The translations under genes and the position numbers were made by a program. This document shows positions 18,089 through 26,584 of a stretch of 64,000 bases of DNA, piece by piece; position 1 is the stretch's first letter; the number at the start of each line of letters is the position of its first letter. The notes beneath the pieces were generated by a model. The model was given only the letters and a program-made list of their open reading frames with translations, made no database searches and was not told where the DNA came from. Source of the stretch: Hymenobacter aerilatus (lineage in GTDB: Bacteria; Bacteroidota; Bacteroidia; Cytophagales; Hymenobacteraceae); the NCBI RefSeq assembly GCF_022921095.1, contig NZ_CP095053.1, forward strand, positions 558,001-622,000. Direction: 5' to 3'.

Positions 18089-19690
18089 TTAGCGCTGATT
18101 GCGAATGGTGAAGTGGTCGAACGCCACCGTAACATCGGTGGGCCCTTGTGCCAGTAGCCCTACCCGGATGCCCCGGTCCCAGGGCGGCAAGTAGGTGCCA
18201 TTCACGGCGAAGCTATCCAGGGGCATGGCTTCCCAGGTCACGCCGTTGAGGCTGTAGGAGAAGCGGTAGCGCTGCCCGCCCCACGCCTCCACACGCAGGC
18301 CCAGGCTGCGGGTAGGCGCCACGACTACCTCTGTCAGGCACTGTGAAACGCCGTTTTTGACGTGCCATAGTTGTAGCTTACCGTAGCTGGCCATTAAGGC
18401 CAGGGCGTTATGTGGGTCGCCTACGGCCGTGATGCCGGCAAACGTACCAGGGGGTAGCACGGCTGCATTGAAGGAAGTAGTGGCCTTATAGGTGGCAGCG
18501 TAGGTGCGCTGGGCCACCAGGGCGCCTAGCTCGTCGGGGCAGGCTTGCAGCAGCAACTGTCCATCGCCAATGCCCACTACGGGCTTTTTGCTGATGGGCC
18601 ACTGCCAGGTTTCGGCCAGATGGTTGCCAGCAAACGTGTCGGTCAGATTGAGGCGGCTCACGTTGTTCAGCGGGGCGGCTTGGGGGCTGTTACCCTCAAA
18701 TTCAGGCCAGCCCTCGGCGTTCCAGCTGAACTCGCTGAGGATGCCCTGCCGGCCCACAAACTCGTGGCTGCTGGCGTGGTAGGCGTGGTGCAGCAAAAAC
18801 CAACGGCCATCGTACTCGGCCACCGTGCCGTGACCAGGGCAGCTCCATACCTTGTTTTTCTTCAGGATAGGGTTCTGCGGGCATTTCTCCCATGGTCCTA
18901 GCAGCTGGCGGGCGCGGGCTACGCCGGTGGCGTAGGTGCAGCCGCTGCCGCAGCAGCCGTTGCCAGCGTAGAACATGTAGAAGTATCCATCGTGCTGGGC
19001 AAAGGCCGAGCCTTCCACTAGGTTGCCTTCCCAGGGTACATCGTTGCGAAACAGCTCCACTGGCGCGTCGCCCAGCAGGGCCGTGCGTTCTTCATTGAGG
19101 CGCTGTGCCCACAGGGGGGTAGGGTTGCCGTAGGCGTTGCCGTCTTCCTTCCACACTAAATACAGCTCGCCGTTTTCGTCGCGAATGGGGAAGCCGTCGA
19201 TAGAGCCCTGCTCCTGGCCTACCAGCGGACCATGGTCGAGGTAGGGACCGGCAGGGTCATGGGCCGAGGCCATGGCCACGCACAGCGGGCCACCCTTCTG
19301 GCGCGCCGTGTAGCAAATGTAGGTTTTGCCGTTTTCGTGGCTGATTTCCGGTGCCCAGAAACTGGCTTCGGCCCACTCAGGCTTATCGGCAAATACATGG
19401 CTGACCAACTCCCAATCTACTAGGTTAGTGGATTTGAACAATGGGAAAACAGGTCCCCATTCTGCCGAGGTAGCGCTGGCCCAGTATGTATCCCCAATTT
19501 TAGTAACCGTGGGGTCAGGGAAGTCGCCGGGCAGTACTACGTTGGCGTAGGTAGCGCGGGGCTCAGTGGCTACGGGTGGGGCCACGCTAAGGGTAGGGGT
19601 AGCGTCGGTGGGCACCTGCCCGCGGCACTCGGCCGAATAGTCGGATGACAGAGCCACCGGATGGGCTCCCTTTTCAAAAGCAACAGACAC
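18089..19690 (-). CDS. GH43-family glycoside hydrolase
   Basis: 533 aa. The five-bladed propeller covers about residues 47-340: catalytic base Asp59 in GDFPDPTV, the pKa-modulating Asp in GSIDGFPIRD, and the general acid Glu in NLVEGSAF. A C-terminal beta-sandwich (about 350-533) has the DUF1349/GH43-C2 look (LAETWQWPISKKP ... VAFDHFTIRN). The family cleaves beta-xylosides, alpha-arabinosides or galactans. No signal peptide is seen, so action on imported oligosaccharides is likely. It is the one clear hemicellulose-type enzyme among the alpha-glucan genes here. Confidence 0.9.
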   Translation of the reverse strand: MSVAFEKGAHPVALSSDYSAECRGQVPTDATPTLSVAPPVATEPRATYANVVLPGDFPDPTVTKIGDTYWASATSAEWGPVFPLFKSTNLVDWELVSHVFADKPEWAEASFWAPEISHENGKTYICYTARQKGGPLCVAMASAHDPAGPYLDHGPLVGQEQGSIDGFPIRDENGELYLVWKEDGNAYGNPTPLWAQRLNEERTALLGDAPVELFRNDVPWEGNLVEGSAFAQHDGYFYMFYAGNGCCGSGCTYATGVARARQLLGPWEKCPQNPILKKNKVWSCPGHGTVAEYDGRWFLLHHAYHASSHEFVGRQGILSEFSWNAEGWPEFEGNSPQAAPLNNVSRLNLTDTFAGNHLAETWQWPISKKPVVGIGDGQLLLQACPDELGALVAQRTYAATYKATTSFNAAVLPPGTFAGITAVGDPHNALALMASYGKLQLWHVKNGVSQCLTEVVVAPTRSLGLRVEAWGGQRYRFSYSLNGVTWEAMPLDSFAVNGTYLPPWDRGIRVGLLAQGPTDVTVAFDHFTIRNQR

Positions 19691-19986
19691 GATGAGAACA
19701 GGCTAGGGTGGAAGCCATCAACCTGCGTGCAACTGGCAACTTCACAACTACCAACCGCAACAGGACTGCCCTGTAAGGGGGCAGGTAGCACGCCCAGGCA
19801 ATAGCGTCTACCCTAGATAGGGTAGCAAAGCCTATACCAGCAGCAATGGTAGCACAAGGCTGCCTGGCAGGGGTGTTGTTTAATTATCAGAAAATAAATA
19901 GGTTATGAAAATAAATTAGTAAGGTTATTAGTAACGTTCGCCTTACTGAATCGTATGCAGAAACATATATATTATCGCGGTGCATC
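19691..19986. other. Divergent intergenic region
   Basis: About 300 bp between the GH43 gene (minus) and the second STAS-like gene (plus). The right half (19880-19975) is strongly AT-rich and probably holds promoters. I see no RNA gene and no good -33/-7 pair. Confidence 0.4.
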
Positions 19987-20388
19987 ATGGAGCTACAACC
20001 ATTACTTGAAACGCCTGATTTTGCTATTTCGCACGATGCTGCCCATCATTGGCTATATGTGGCCTGGCGTGGCGAATACAACGCTGTAGCAGCCATTACG
20101 GGTTGCTTGCTTATTCTGCGGCATATAGAAGCAACCAGGGCGCAGAAGATCTTGAATGACAGCAGCCAGATGCTGGATGGCTGGAACGAGGTAACACGCT
20201 GGGTAGGGGAGGAGTTTTTTCAGCAGCTCGCTAGCCAAGGCGTAGCGGCCGTAGCCTGGGTGAAAGCCCACGACTGGCCCGCTCAAGCGGCCATCGATAA
20301 GGCCATGCAGTACGTGACTCAACCACTGGTAGATACGTTCGACGATACTGTAACCGCCTACCGCTGGCTCGACAATATTCGCGTGTGA
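19987..20388 (+). CDS. STAS/SpoIIAA-like protein, paralog 2
   Basis: 133 aa. It aligns along its length with the protein at 14828-15244: ISHDAAHHWLYVAWRGEY, AQKILNDSSQM, QGVAAVAWVKAHDW and a final DDTVTAYRWL. Both look like small alpha/beta STAS/SEC14-like domains. Partners unknown. Flanked by an AT-rich upstream region and a strong downstream hairpin, so it is probably a single-gene unit. Confidence 0.6.
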   Translation: MELQPLLETPDFAISHDAAHHWLYVAWRGEYNAVAAITGCLLILRHIEATRAQKILNDSSQMLDGWNEVTRWVGEEFFQQLASQGVAAVAWVKAHDWPAQAAIDKAMQYVTQPLVDTFDDTVTAYRWLDNIRV

Positions 20389-20402
20389 TTGCCTACCCCC
20401 AC

Positions 20403-20451
20403 ATACCCCACGACCCGGCCGGAACGAGATTCCAACCGGGTCGTGGGGTAT
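20403..20451. terminator. Hairpin between convergent genes
   Basis: 16-bp perfect arms ATACCCCACGACCCGG (20403-20418) and 20436-20451, 17-nt loop, between convergent STAS-like and GT-B genes. Confidence 0.7.
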
Positions 20452-20471
20452 TTCTGTATAGCGGAGAGGTA

Positions 20472-21389
20472 TTAGCCAGCCACTTCCTCTAGCACCTGGA
20501 GCAGGCCATCGGCCAGGCTGTCGGGTTGCAGGTGCACGCGTTGGGTAGAGAGGCCGTAGTCAGCAGTTAGACGCTGCTGCAAGTCGGTGGTAGCGGCCAG
20601 CACTAGGTCGGCACGGCGCAGGGCCAGGCGCTCCAGCTCCATAATCCAGCCCCGGTCGTGGGGCGTATCGCGGTCAGCGGCTAGCGTATGCACGTGCAAT
20701 ACCAGCGGCCGGCCCGTCAGCTGACGAATTTCCAGCCCAGCCAACCAAGCCGGCCAGTCGGCGGCGTAGGTCACAGCAAATTGTTCCTGCAAGGCCAAAC
20801 GGGTAGCAAAGCGGGCATACTGAATCACCCGGAAGTTCAGGTTGCCGCTGTCGCCGGCGTGGGCACTCAGCACAGCTAGCGCCTCAGACGGCGCCGAGCG
20901 CTGGGCTGTAGTGGGCGCCGAAACCGGAGCAGTTTCCACTCCTTCGTTACTCTGATCAAGGTCGTTGGCTTCGGCGGCGTCGGGCTCACCACCGGTAGCA
21001 GCAAAGGCATCGGCGTCCAGCAAGGTAGCCGCCGCGTCGGTGGCGGGATTCGAGTCGGTGGCGGGGGCGAAAGGCTGCGCTACTTCATCAATCGAATGCT
21101 CGGCCCCCACATACGGAAAGGAAGGGTAGGCCACCGGGGTGAGCTGCTCAGAAGGTAGGTAGGCGTCGGCGGCATCCAGCTCGGCCAGCGTGAGGTTGCC
21201 AATGCCGGTAACTTGGGCCTCGGCGGGCAATTCTTCGTCGTTGGCCGGCAAATGTGGTAGCAGCACCGCCAATTGCGTGTGGGGCGCCAAGGCCCGCGCC
21301 AGTTCCAGAGTGTCGGGAGTGGCCACTTCTCCGGTCGGATAGGCGTTGTCCCAGCCTAGCAGTAGTACCTTCAGATTGTTCATTTTCAT
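20472..21389 (-). CDS. Half-length GT-B glycosyltransferase-like protein
   Basis: 305 aa from the ATG at 21389 (a second ATG is at 21383). The start (MNNLKVLLLGWDNAYPTGE) resembles the first Rossmann strand of GT4/GT5 glycogen synthases, but the donor-loop GGLG motif is absent. Residues about 105-190 are an Ala/Asp/Glu-rich insertion. Then come VIQYARFATRLALQE, the YAADWPAWLAGLE motif and LVLHVHTLAADRD, typical of the acceptor domain. It ends after LRRADLVLAATTDLQQRL, where the second domain should start. The catalytic C-terminal half is missing, so it is probably a regulator or pseudoenzyme in glucan synthesis. Confidence 0.7.
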   Translation of the reverse strand: MKMNNLKVLLLGWDNAYPTGEVATPDTLELARALAPHTQLAVLLPHLPANDEELPAEAQVTGIGNLTLAELDAADAYLPSEQLTPVAYPSFPYVGAEHSIDEVAQPFAPATDSNPATDAAATLLDADAFAATGGEPDAAEANDLDQSNEGVETAPVSAPTTAQRSAPSEALAVLSAHAGDSGNLNFRVIQYARFATRLALQEQFAVTYAADWPAWLAGLEIRQLTGRPLVLHVHTLAADRDTPHDRGWIMELERLALRRADLVLAATTDLQQRLTADYGLSTQRVHLQPDSLADGLLQVLEEVAG

Positions 21390-21588
21390 AAGCAGCAGAA
21401 ACCGGATGAGGCCGGTACCAGAGTAGATAAGGCTAGTACAAGGGGCCATTGGCCTGGTTTTATGCGGGCCTGGGCTAATGGTAGATAAAATTCGGGGGAA
21501 TCGGTTTTACCTTGCGAACTTATGCAGATGGCACCAGCTTTGCCACGCTTTTTTTTGATTCTCTTCTCCCGACCCCGCAACGGCCTTT

Positions 21589-24024
21589 ATGTTTCAGGAA
21601 AATAATTACATGGTAAACGACCTGGCGGCACGCGCACGCCAGGAATTTCGTCCGGGTCAGGTAGTAGCGTGCGAGCAACAAGGCAATGATTTTTTATTTA
21701 CCTGCGATAATGGCCTACGGTTGCGCTTGCAGGTGATTAATGACAAAATTCTGCGCTTTCGCTACGCCACCGACGGCCAGTTTACGCCTGATTTCAGCTA
21801 CGCCCTACCCCCCGATCAGACGCGCACGGCGCCCGAGCTACTGGAGTTTCGCGAAAAGCCCGACCACTACCGCATCACCACGGCCCGCCTTATTTGCGTG
21901 CTGGGCAAAGAAAATTTGCACACGCGCATCCTGGACCGCTCCGGCACAGTGCTCTGCGAAGACGATAAAGGCTTTCACTGGCAGTACAACGACGACACCG
22001 GCAACGACCTGGTGCTGATGAGCAAGCAGGTGCAGAGCGGCGTGTGCTACTACGGCCTCGGCGACAAGCCCGCCAACATGAACCTGCGCGGCTCGCGCTT
22101 CACCAACTGGGGCACCGATACCTACGGCTACGTGAAGGGCTCCGACCCGCTCTACAAGAACATTCCATTCTACCTGGAATTGCAGCAGAAAATTGCCCAT
22201 GGCATTTTCTTCGACAACACGTTCAAGAGCTACTTCGACTTTGCCGCCGAGCGCGCCGATGTAACGAGCTTCTGGGCCGATGGTGGCGAGATGAACTACT
22301 ACTTCATCTACGGGCCTACCCTGCTGGAAGTCAGCCAGGAGTATACGCGCCTCACGGGCCCACCCGAGCTGCCGCCGCTGTGGGCCTTGGGCTACCACCA
22401 GTGTAAGTGGAGCTACTTCCCAGAACAGAAATTCCGCGAAATCGCGCAAGGATTCCGGGAGCGGCAGATTCCCTGCGACGCGCTCTATCTCGACATTGAC
22501 TACATGGATGGCTATCGGTGCTTCACCTGGTCGCCTACCCATTTCCCCGAGCCCGCCAAGATGGTGCGCGAGCTGGCCGAAGATGGCTTCAAAACCGTCG
22601 TTATCATCGACCCTGGCATCAAAATCGACCCCAACTACGAGGTGTATACCGAGGCGTTGGAGAAGGACTACTTCTGCCGCCGCGCCGATGGACCACTGAT
22701 GAAAGGCTCGGTGTGGCCCGGCCTCTGCAACTTCCCCGATTTCACCCGTCCTGCCGTGCGCGAGTGGTGGGCTGGCCTGTTCAAAGGGCTGATTCAGGAC
22801 ATTGGCGTGAAGGGCGTGTGGAATGACATGAACGAGCCGGCCGTATTTGAGAAAGGCACCTTCCCCGACGATGTGCGCTTCGACTATGACGGGCAGCAAG
22901 GCTCGCACCGCAAGGCGCACAACGTGTATGGCATGCAGATGGCCCGCGCCACCAATGCCGGCGTGAAACGCTTCGCCTACCCCAATCGTCCTTTCACCAT
23001 CACGCGCTCTACCTACTCTGGCGGGCAGCGCTACTCCTCCGGCTGGACCGGCGACAACCTCGCATCGTGGGAGCACCTGTGGCTGGCGAACATCCAGTGC
23101 CAGCGTCTGAGCATCAGCGGATTTTCGTTTGTTGGGAGTGATGTAGGGGGCTTTATCGACACGCCCGATGGTGAGCTGTACGCCCGCTGGATTGCGCTGG
23201 CCGCTTTCCATCCGTTTTTCCGCACGCACAGCTCCGGCGACCACGGCGACCAGGAACCGTGGAGCTTCGGCGACCAAGTGACAGACCTGGCCCGGCAGTA
23301 TATCTCGTTGCGCTACCGCTTGCTGCCTTACATGTACACGGCCTTCTGGCAGTACGTGCAGCAGGGCACGCCCATGCTGCGCCCGTTGGTATTCCTCGAC
23401 CAGAACGATACCAACACCTACCTGCGCATGGCCGAGTTTGCTCTCGGCGATAATTTGCTGGTGTGCCCCATCACCACACCCGGCGTAGATGGCCGCTGGA
23501 TGTACCTCCCCTTTGGCGACTGGTACTACTGGTGGACCGACGAGGTGAAGGCCGGTGGTGCCGAAGTGTGGGCCGTAGCCAACCTCGACCGGATTCCGCT
23601 GTTTGTGCGGGCTGGTGCTGTGGTACCGTTGGCGCCCGTGTTGCAATACGTAGGCCAAGCGCCCATTGAGCAACTCACCCTGCACGTGTATTACAAAAAC
23701 GGTACCGCCGAGAGCATGCACTACGACGACGGCGGCGAAGGCTACGCCTACCAGGAAGCCGGCCAACAAACCGCGCGCCGCTTCACGGTGGCCGGCTCGG
23801 CGCAGGGCCTGCTGCTCACGCAAGCTATTGAGGGCTCCTACCAGCCCAGCTATACCACTTACCAAGTGGTGTTGCATGGCCTACCCACGGCGGCAGCGCA
23901 GGTGCACGCCGATGGTAATGAAATGACAATAAGTGAGTATAAAGCTGAAACCGGCGCCACTCTACCCAGCGTGGTGGTAGGTGCTGGCTTCGGAGAGTTA
24001 GTGGTGAAGCTGGAGGCGGAATAA
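21589..24024 (+). CDS. Alpha-glucosidase, GH31 family
   Basis: 811 aa. N-terminal GH31 beta-sandwich (about 25-240), then the (beta/alpha)8 barrel with nucleophile Asp413 in VWNDMNEP and acid/base Asp489 in SGWTGDNLASW, SDVGGF, and a C-terminal beta region with a DUF5110-like end. No signal peptide, so a cytoplasmic maltodextrin or oligosaccharide alpha-glucosidase is most likely. It starts about 200 bp from the divergent half GT-B gene, so the two may share a control region. Confidence 0.95.
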   Translation: MFQENNYMVNDLAARARQEFRPGQVVACEQQGNDFLFTCDNGLRLRLQVINDKILRFRYATDGQFTPDFSYALPPDQTRTAPELLEFREKPDHYRITTARLICVLGKENLHTRILDRSGTVLCEDDKGFHWQYNDDTGNDLVLMSKQVQSGVCYYGLGDKPANMNLRGSRFTNWGTDTYGYVKGSDPLYKNIPFYLELQQKIAHGIFFDNTFKSYFDFAAERADVTSFWADGGEMNYYFIYGPTLLEVSQEYTRLTGPPELPPLWALGYHQCKWSYFPEQKFREIAQGFRERQIPCDALYLDIDYMDGYRCFTWSPTHFPEPAKMVRELAEDGFKTVVIIDPGIKIDPNYEVYTEALEKDYFCRRADGPLMKGSVWPGLCNFPDFTRPAVREWWAGLFKGLIQDIGVKGVWNDMNEPAVFEKGTFPDDVRFDYDGQQGSHRKAHNVYGMQMARATNAGVKRFAYPNRPFTITRSTYSGGQRYSSGWTGDNLASWEHLWLANIQCQRLSISGFSFVGSDVGGFIDTPDGELYARWIALAAFHPFFRTHSSGDHGDQEPWSFGDQVTDLARQYISLRYRLLPYMYTAFWQYVQQGTPMLRPLVFLDQNDTNTYLRMAEFALGDNLLVCPITTPGVDGRWMYLPFGDWYYWWTDEVKAGGAEVWAVANLDRIPLFVRAGAVVPLAPVLQYVGQAPIEQLTLHVYYKNGTAESMHYDDGGEGYAYQEAGQQTARRFTVAGSAQGLLLTQAIEGSYQPSYTTYQVVLHGLPTAAAQVHADGNEMTISEYKAETGATLPSVVVGAGFGELVVKLEAE

Positions 24025-24118
24025 GCTCGTTCTACCACTACCTACCCCACCCGGCGCAGCCATCCACAATGATACCGGTCGGACGCCTGTGGCGTTGGAC
24101 CGGCCGTGCTGACGACCT

Positions 24119-24150
24119 CAAGGCCCGCTATCAACCGATGGCGGGCCTTG
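24119..24150. terminator. Hairpin between convergent genes
   Basis: 10-bp arms CAAGGCCCGC (24119-24128) and 24141-24150, 12-nt loop, overlapping the stop codon of the minus-strand MpaB-like gene. Confidence 0.5.
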
Positions 24151-24949
24151 CTGCGTGTGGCACCGGGCGAAACGCCACCGCTGTGCCCGCAGGCACCGCA
24201 TCCAGTGCCAAAATCTGGGCTTGGTAGGCGGCTGGCAATAGCAACGACCGGAGCCACCGCCCCAGAGCCGTGCGCTGGGCCAGGCGGTAGGCGGGCAGGG
24301 ACAACCGCAGCCACGTGGCATTGGGTAGCGCAAGCATCGTGCGCACCGACGCGGGTACTACCAACCGTTGGCCGGCCAGCACCAGCTGGTACCGAAACGC
24401 CCCAAGGTGCTTGCGATACTGCTGGTATAGATCGGTAGTGTAGGTGCTGTGGGCCAAATCGTGGGTGAGATGCTGCTGGCGGGTAGGGAGCCAGGTGGCG
24501 TAGGTATGGGGTAGCTCGGGAACACCCATGCGTTGGCCTACCCGGCAGAATACTGCCACTACCTCATCTTTTTCCGTGTCGGTCATGGGCCGTTCCAGCA
24601 CCTCGAAAGCCCGGATGGAATAGTGCACCAGCATATACAGCACGTCGCGGTAGGCCCAGTCGGGAATGGCCATACCCCGGCTCTGCTCCACCGCTCCGTG
24701 GATAGCCGCAATGGTATCGATGGCCCGCTCGGCGGCGTGGCGCTCCGCGAATACAATCTTGCGGGCATACTCCACGGTCGAAAACAGCCGGCCCAAAGGG
24801 TCGGCGGGTAGGCGGCCTGTGAAATACAGCCAGTCTACCGCCTTATTGAGGGCAAACTCGGCCGCCGCCCCGGCAAAGATGAACAGAATGGTGTCGCCTT
24901 TGCTCCAAACGCGGCGCACAATGGAGCCTGGCGCAACAAAATAATCCAT
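24131..24949 (-). CDS. MpaB-like oxygenase (DUF2236)
   Basis: 272 aa. It begins with the DUF2236 pattern: SIVRRVWSKGDTILFIFAG, then DWLYFTGRLPADPLGRLFST and a helical region with conserved His residues (AAIHGAV, LYMLVHYSIRAFE, LTHDLAH). The family includes the fungal MpaB oxygenase and the haem-dependent latex-clearing protein; the His residues are candidate haem ligands. Substrate unknown. Divergent from the DUF2809 gene. Confidence 0.85.
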   Translation of the reverse strand: MDYFVAPGSIVRRVWSKGDTILFIFAGAAAEFALNKAVDWLYFTGRLPADPLGRLFSTVEYARKIVFAERHAAERAIDTIAAIHGAVEQSRGMAIPDWAYRDVLYMLVHYSIRAFEVLERPMTDTEKDEVVAVFCRVGQRMGVPELPHTYATWLPTRQQHLTHDLAHSTYTTDLYQQYRKHLGAFRYQLVLAGQRLVVPASVRTMLALPNATWLRLSLPAYRLAQRTALGRWLRSLLLPAAYQAQILALDAVPAGTAVAFRPVPHAARPAIG

Positions 24950-24984
24950 AACTTATTTCAGATATTTTAAAGTACTTTGTGATG

Positions 24985-24992
24985 CAAAGTTA
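24985..24992 (-). promoter_or_regulatory. -7 element of the MpaB-like gene
   Basis: Minus strand TAACTTTG, an exact TAnnTTTG match, 36 bp before the ATG at 24949; a TTG lies 22 bp further upstream, slightly wide of the usual spacing. Confidence 0.45.
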
Positions 24993-25027
24993 AGGTGTAT
25001 TTGCGAGAATTTTACAATTGACTAGAT

Positions 25028-25414
25028 ATGCGTATTCGTCGTTGGTCGATTTATTTGGTGTTGATATTTTCTACCCTCCTGTTGGGGTTGGCCTCGCGCA
25101 AATTTGCTCCTTGGCTACCTAGCTGGATAGCCGCGTACGCCGGCGATACGCTGTGGGCGCTGTTGATTTTCTGGTTGATAGGACTGCTGCGGCCCAGCTG
25201 GTCTAGCAAGCAGGTAGCCGCCACCGCATGGGGGTTTGCGTTCGGCATCGAAATCAGCCAGCTCTACCAAGCACCCTGGCTAAACGCCATTCGGGCCACT
25301 ACGTTGGGTGGTCTGGTGCTGGGCTACAGCTTCTTGTGGAGCGACCTGGTATGCTACAGCATGGGCGTGCTGGCAGGCTATCTGCTGGAAAAAAGCAAAC
25401 GCCTATGGCAGTAG
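25028..25414 (+). CDS. DUF2809 membrane protein
   Basis: 128 aa, four predicted helices. The hallmarks of DUF2809 are present: YAGDTLWALLIFWLIG, the conserved EISQLYQAPWLNAIR loop and GLVLGYSFLWSDLVCY. Inner-membrane protein of unknown function, similar in layout to VanZ-like small membrane proteins. It precedes the aldo/keto reductase by 115 bp on the same strand. Confidence 0.88.
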   Translation: MRIRRWSIYLVLIFSTLLLGLASRKFAPWLPSWIAAYAGDTLWALLIFWLIGLLRPSWSSKQVAATAWGFAFGIEISQLYQAPWLNAIRATTLGGLVLGYSFLWSDLVCYSMGVLAGYLLEKSKRLWQ

Positions 25415-25528
25415 TGGGGCGCGTAGCAAAGCGGCAAATTGTTCAACCATTCGCGCAGTCTCCTGTTATCAGAATACGCTGCTAGATGGCCGAGACACGT
25501 TCTATTTCCTTCACCTACTCCCTTTCTC

Positions 25529-26392
25529 ATGGCTAACGACACCACCTTCCCGGCCACTTTCTCGCTGGCCGGCGACAAAACGATTAACCGCATGGGCTAC
25601 GGCGCCATGCGCATCACCGGCGAAGGCATCTGGGGGCCACCCCAGGACCACGACGAAGCCATTCGGGTCTTGAAAAAGACGGTAGAGCTGGGCATCAACT
25701 TCATCGATACAGCGGACAGCTACGGCCCCAACGTATCGGAGGAGCTAATTGCTGAGGCCCTGTATCCCTACCCCGCCGACCTAGTAATTGCTACCAAGGG
25801 CGGCTTGTTGCGCACCGGCCCCAACCAGTGGCCCGTGAATGCCCACCCCGACCACCTGCGCGAAGCCCTAGAAGGCAGCCTGAAACGCCTGCGCCTGGAG
25901 CAGATTGAGCTCTACCAGTTGCACCGCGTCGACCCGAACGTGCCCTTCGACGACACCCTGGCTTTCCTCAAAAAAGCGCAACAAGATGGCCTGATCAAGC
26001 ACATTGGCCTCTCGGAGGTGACGGTGGAGCAAATCAAACAGGCGCAGGATGCGGTGGAAATCGTGTCGGTGCAGAACATGTACAGCGTGGATAACCGCAA
26101 GTGGGAAAAGGAGCTGGACTATTGCCAGGAGCAGAATATTGCCTTCATCCCATGGTACCCGCTGAGCGGTGGCAACACCGAGGCGCTGAACAAGCTCACT
26201 GGCATCGGCAAGCAGTACGACGCTACCCCGCAGCAAGTAGCCCTAAGCTGGCTGCTGCACCGCGCTCCTAATATCCTCCTGATTCCGGGCACCTCCAAAG
26301 TGAAGCACCTAGAAGAAAACGTGAAAGCCGCTGCTATTCAGCTGTCGGAAGCCGACTTACAGAAATTGGACAAGCTGGGCGCGGCGGAGTAA
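25529..26392 (+). CDS. Aldo/keto reductase
   Basis: 287 aa from the ATG at 25529; an open frame to 25439 is not family-like. Motifs: MGYGAMRITG, FIDTADSYGP (Asp and Tyr), VIATKGG (Lys), ELYQLHRVD (His), KHIGLSEVT and an NADPH-binding LLIPGTSKVKHLEEN. It looks like the YdbC/pyridoxal-reductase-type group of small AKRs and differs clearly from the AKR at 2761-3714. Cytosolic; substrate unknown. Confidence 0.92.
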   Translation: MANDTTFPATFSLAGDKTINRMGYGAMRITGEGIWGPPQDHDEAIRVLKKTVELGINFIDTADSYGPNVSEELIAEALYPYPADLVIATKGGLLRTGPNQWPVNAHPDHLREALEGSLKRLRLEQIELYQLHRVDPNVPFDDTLAFLKKAQQDGLIKHIGLSEVTVEQIKQAQDAVEIVSVQNMYSVDNRKWEKELDYCQEQNIAFIPWYPLSGGNTEALNKLTGIGKQYDATPQQVALSWLLHRAPNILLIPGTSKVKHLEENVKAAAIQLSEADLQKLDKLGAAE

Positions 26393-26426
26393 GTGGCTCT
26401 TTTGCAAGCCTTCAAAACGTATAAAA

Positions 26427-26556
26427 CCCGGCTGTCATCCTGAGCATTCCGCGCATCAAGCGGCGACAAAGGACCTTCTCACGGTAGAACGAGTCGTTGT
26501 TACGTCCATCGTTCTCACGTGAGAAGGTCCTTCGCAAGCTCAGGATGACAGCCGGG
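26427..26556. repeat. Long inverted repeat, TGTCATCCTGAGC family, degenerate copy
   Basis: Outer arms of 19 bp (26427-26445 and 26538-26556, CCCGGCTGTCATCCTGAGC) and inner arms of 14 bp (26469-26482 and 26519-26532, AAGGACCTTCTCAC), with an unpaired insertion on the left arm. It shares both cores with the repeat at 17457-17558. It separates the convergent AKR and T9SS-substrate genes. Confidence 0.8.
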
Positions 26557-26584
26557 CTTTTATGTTATGCTTTGTCCTGAAATG

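Noticed and set aside
22044..22826. Other plus-frame openings inside the GH31 gene
   Set aside because: Arg/Pro/Leu-rich shadow translations of a well-supported gene.
21838..23877. Antisense open frame of 679 codons across the GH31 gene
   Set aside because: It mirrors a highly conserved GH31 gene; long antisense frames are expected at this GC content and its product resembles no protein.
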